From the NCBI GenBank assembly GCA_031395485.1, contig JANNUS010000012.1:1-64000 (forward strand): a stretch of 64,000 bases of DNA, written 5' to 3'. The position numbers were made by a program, and so were the translations under genes. Source of the DNA: UBA2336 sp031395485. Lineage in GTDB: Bacteria > Bacteroidota > Bacteroidia > Cytophagales > Cyclobacteriaceae. Each line of letters opens with the position of its first letter. Position 1 is the first letter of the stretch. The notes beneath the pieces are model-generated. The model saw nothing but the letters and a program-made list of their open reading frames with translations. It ran no database searches and was not told where the DNA came from. This document shows positions 61,448-64,000 of the stretch, in pieces.

Positions 61448-62662
61448 TCACTTCGGTGGAAAGAAATAAATAAGGATTTCATCAATAGTGTCACGCCAAT
61501 TTCCCCAGGAATGACCTTGGTTAGTTTCGGAGTATTGATATGTACAGGTATTTTTTTCAAGGATAGCCTTCATTTTTCGGGCACCATCTTGTGCGTCATT
61601 TATTACCCCTGTTGTAAGATAGACCTTAACAGGAGGGTTTTCGGCATTATCGCAAACCTTATAGATTTCTGGCTTAAACCAAAAGGCAGGAGATTGAATT
61701 CCGGTCATTCCAAAAACACCCGGTTTCGTAAAGGCAAAATATGCGGCTGTAAGCCCACCCATAGAAGTACCTATAACCGCTCGCTGTTTAGGATCATTTG
61801 CAACGGAATATTTTACTTCGATTGTTTTCAGAAACTCATCCTCAAAGAATTTTAAGTATTTTGAATTCATTGCCAACTCTTGCATCCTTCTATTATTCGA
61901 CCTGTTAACGGGTTCGCGGTGGTCTATAAATACTGCTACAACGGGTTGAATTTTTTTCAGATATATAAGATTGTCAAGAATGGTCTGCATATTACCTAAG
62001 CGCTCATGAAGGTATTCGTACCCATCGGTAACGTAAATAATAGGGTACTTTAGGTCTGGGTTGTATCCAACAGGTAAATACACATTGTACATTACCTGAT
62101 ACCCCAAGATTGAACTGTTAAAGAGAATATCTTTTTCTAATTTTCCTGCGGTTGCTCCATCCAAAAGAATAGAGTTTGGATCGGGCATCCAATTTGGCAT
62201 GTGCAATTCAGAATTAGGGCTGCCACCACCAACACCAGACCATTGATGTGTTGGATTTGAGGGGTCAATAATCCAATCGGTGCCATTCAAAATAATTTTA
62301 TAGTCAAGCCTTGCATCTTTTGGGAAGGAAGTTTTGAGTAGCCATACATTTGTGTTCACTATTTTTTTTCCAGCATTATTGAATTTCTTATCGTAACCCC
62401 ATCCATTGAAATCACCCATCCATGAAACAGATGTAGCATCGCCTTTATATAGGAATGCCACAGAATCCTCCTGCGTTAGTGGGATCGAGTTGGTCTTTAC
62501 AAGTGACTGCCAAAGGTTGTCTGTTTGATTTGTTCGTTCGACTGCATCCTCAATAGTTGAGAGAAGGGATATTTTAGCAAGTATGCTATGATAGTTATTA
62601 TAATCTTGAGCTGACAATGCCTGAGCAAACACCAGTATCGCTATACAAGAAAATATTCGCAT
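61448..62662 (-). CDS. Secreted alpha/beta-hydrolase (esterase D-like) with N-terminal CBM48-like domain
   Basis: 404 residues. A signal peptide (IAILVFAQALSAQ) precedes an E-set/CBM48-like domain (about 50-140; VSWMGDFNGWGYDKKF, YKIILNGTDWIIDPSNP) and a putative esterase domain. The nucleophile Ser is in VIGTSMGGLTAAYFAF and the His in NQGHSWGNWRD; the acid residue is likely in the TTGVINDAQDGA loop. Such CBM48-esterase proteins act on glycan-linked or other esters. It lies next to GH31 and transporter remnants of an alpha-glucan locus, but the substrate is unknown. Confidence 0.9.
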   Translation of the reverse strand: MRIFSCIAILVFAQALSAQDYNNYHSILAKISLLSTIEDAVERTNQTDNLWQSLVKTNSIPLTQEDSVAFLYKGDATSVSWMGDFNGWGYDKKFNNAGKKIVNTNVWLLKTSFPKDARLDYKIILNGTDWIIDPSNPTHQWSGVGGGSPNSELHMPNWMPDPNSILLDGATAGKLEKDILFNSSILGYQVMYNVYLPVGYNPDLKYPIIYVTDGYEYLHERLGNMQTILDNLIYLKKIQPVVAVFIDHREPVNRSNNRRMQELAMNSKYLKFFEDEFLKTIEVKYSVANDPKQRAVIGTSMGGLTAAYFAFTKPGVFGMTGIQSPAFWFKPEIYKVCDNAENPPVKVYLTTGVINDAQDGARKMKAILEKNTCTYQYSETNQGHSWGNWRDTIDEILIYFFPPK

Positions 62663-62664
62663 AA

Positions 62665-63044
62665 TTAGTTTTTCTCCATCATAATTTCATCGTTGTCGTC
62701 TACACGTAAACAAAGTAGTCCTGCGATGAACATAGAGACACCTCCGGATGCTAAGATGAAAATAGATTGCCCATTAAACAAATGCGTTAGCTTGAAACCA
62801 AGGATTGTACCGGCAATAATCTGAGGAATGACAGGGAAAAACGAAAAATTGGCAAAAAAATATACTGATAGTTTCCTGGATCGTAGTCCTCTAAATTAAT
62901 TTCGTTTCTTCCTTCCACCATTAAAACGGGTGAAGCATTTCCTTTTATCAACTCTTGATAATTGTATTTAATTTCCCTTTCTGGCTGGTAGCCAAAAGAA
63001 ACAGCGTTGATAGGCTTCCGCATATACGCAGGTAATTCAGCGTG
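62665..63044 (-). pseudogene. Fused remnants: MFS transporter C-terminus and an unidentified fragment
   Basis: The part at 62665-62880 reads as the tail of a sugar-type MFS transporter (VYFFANFSFFPVIPQIIAG, LTHLFNGQSIFILASGG, MFIAGLLCLRV, then a TAA). Upstream, in another frame and continuing directly after the GH31 stop, a 60-residue stretch reads HAELPAYMRKPINAVSFGYQP and EREIKYNYQELIKG, VLMVEGRNEINLEDYDPG. I cannot assign this piece. The two are joined out of frame near 62870, so this looks like a deletion that removed most of a transporter gene. Confidence 0.65.
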
Positions 63045-64000
63045 TTACCAACGAATATCCAATTGATTTTGATCATAGTCTATGGTTATGTAATTCAATG
63101 ATGAAATCTTTGGGCCTTCGGGCATTGAGTTTACCGGATCATAGTTTGCAATTTGTTGTACCAATCTGTAATCTATCTGCTGTATGGAAACGCCCAAGCC
63201 ATTAACGGAAGCACCCTCAAGGTTAAACATCCCGTGAAAGAATATGCTAATGTTTGTAAAGGGTGTTTTATAATCACCTTCTTTCTTATTTATACTAAAT
63301 TGGTTTTCGATAGCGTTGTATTCTAATAATCGAGTTGAAAAAATACCTGCCTCGTAGTCAAAACTTGTTCCATCGTCTTCATACAACAAAAAACTGGAGT
63401 TGGTATCTCCTTTGTAAAGATGAATTTCAAGTTTGTCACCATGGTCAGTTGTAGTAGCGCCAGAATTTTCACGCATCGGAATGATGGACGACCCCCGAAC
63501 ATATAACGGCAGCCGATCTATCGGACACTCAGCTATAATTTCTGTATTACCATTGATTTGGTGGTCGGTAAAGAAATCGTACCAATTGCCTTCGGGCAGG
63601 TAAACTTTTGTTAGATCCTTGTTACTCTCAACAGGGGCAACCAATATAGATGGACCAAAGAGATATTGATTGTGGTATCGATGATCATAGATTAAATCAT
63701 CGAATGTAAAATCAATTGCCAGGCTTCGATTGATGGGCATTCCGGTTGTAGATGCTTCATGGAATAAGGAGTACAAATAAGGCAAAAGTCTGTACCGTAG
63801 TTTAATGTAGTTACGCGAAATCTCCTCTACCTTTTCGCCATACGCCCAAGGCTCTGAATCCCGACTATTAATCATGGAGTGGCCACGAAAGAAGGGAGAA
63901 AATGCACCAATGGAAATCCATCTGGCAAATAGTTTTTCATCTGCATTACCTACAAAACCGCCTACATCATATCCTGTAAAGGCCAAACCGGAGAGCCCCA
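63045..64000 (-). CDS. GH31 family alpha-glucosidase, C-terminal part (cut by window end)
   Basis: About 318 residues are visible; the frame runs on past the window. It contains the GH31 block LAFTGYDVGGFVG (the general acid/base Asp region), RWISIGAFSPFFRGHS, INSRDSEPWAYG and LRYRLLPYLYSLFHEA, then the distal beta domains (APVESNKDLTKVYLPEGNWYDF; GSSIIPMRE). The family removes terminal alpha-linked glucose from oligosaccharides or modified glycans. Together with the esterase and MFS remnant it points to an alpha-glucan-use locus that extends beyond the window. Confidence 0.95.
   Translation of the reverse strand, partial: GLSGLAFTGYDVGGFVGNADEKLFARWISIGAFSPFFRGHSMINSRDSEPWAYGEKVEEISRNYIKLRYRLLPYLYSLFHEASTTGMPINRSLAIDFTFDDLIYDHRYHNQYLFGPSILVAPVESNKDLTKVYLPEGNWYDFFTDHQINGNTEIIAECPIDRLPLYVRGSSIIPMRENSGATTTDHGDKLEIHLYKGDTNSSFLLYEDDGTSFDYEAGIFSTRLLEYNAIENQFSINKKEGDYKTPFTNISIFFHGMFNLEGASVNGLGVSIQQIDYRLVQQIANYDPVNSMPEGPKISSLNYITIDYDQNQLDIRW

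Overview
The window is chromosomal DNA, about 40% G+C, from a member of the Bacteroidota, most likely of the order Cytophagales (inference). The evidence is a very large secreted protein with a type IX secretion C-terminal sorting domain, a DUF5686/carboxypeptidase-regulatory outer-membrane protein, a beta-propeller (reg_prop/Y_Y_Y) histidine kinase, TAnnTTTG-type -7 promoter boxes, few Shine-Dalgarno sequences, and SusA-like and GH31 glycosidase genes. I found no tRNA, rRNA, CRISPR array or transposase.

Layout. (1) 1-13.8 kb is a signalling island. Five tandem same-strand histidine kinases (first one cut by the window edge, third one split by a frameshift) have different periplasmic sensor halves, four of them visible (three TPR types, one beta-propeller), but nearly identical HisKA-HATPase modules. 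They are followed by a lone receiver and a receiver-adenylate cyclase, and then by a convergent TPR-adenylate cyclase. (2) 13.9-20.6 kb is one 2230-residue secreted subtilase-like protein with an amplified SRALVN peptide repeat. (3) 20.9-35 kb is mixed: DEAD-box helicase, two serine hydrolases around a transketolase N-subunit gene (with a decayed second copy of its 3' end), peroxiredoxin, M23 and M48 peptidases, FAH-family enzyme, exonuclease and Mpl. (4) 35.4-48 kb is housekeeping: dnaB, etfBA, a bifunctional-nuclease-like protein, trmH, a SanA-like protein, DUF5686 protein, then thrS-infC-rpmI-rplT. The infC gene appears to start with AUC. (5) 48-57 kb holds a haem-lipoprotein/YceI/DUF5777 trio, a sodium:solute symporter, a MoeB-rhodanese protein, lhgO and a class II amidotransferase. 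(6) 57-64 kb holds a YfiR-like protein with a HAMP-GAF-PAS sensor, msrA, a lipoprotein, and the edge of an alpha-glucan locus (CBM48-type esterase, MFS remnant, GH31).

How it works together. The kinase array probably sends many envelope signals through the same kinase core to one or both receivers, with cAMP as one output (inference from order and from the cyclase active-site residues). Decay marks are frequent: a kinase tail remnant, a transketolase tail remnant, a GH13 remnant and a broken MFS transporter. Together with the dispersed palindromic repeats they suggest repeated duplication, conversion and deletion in this chromosome.
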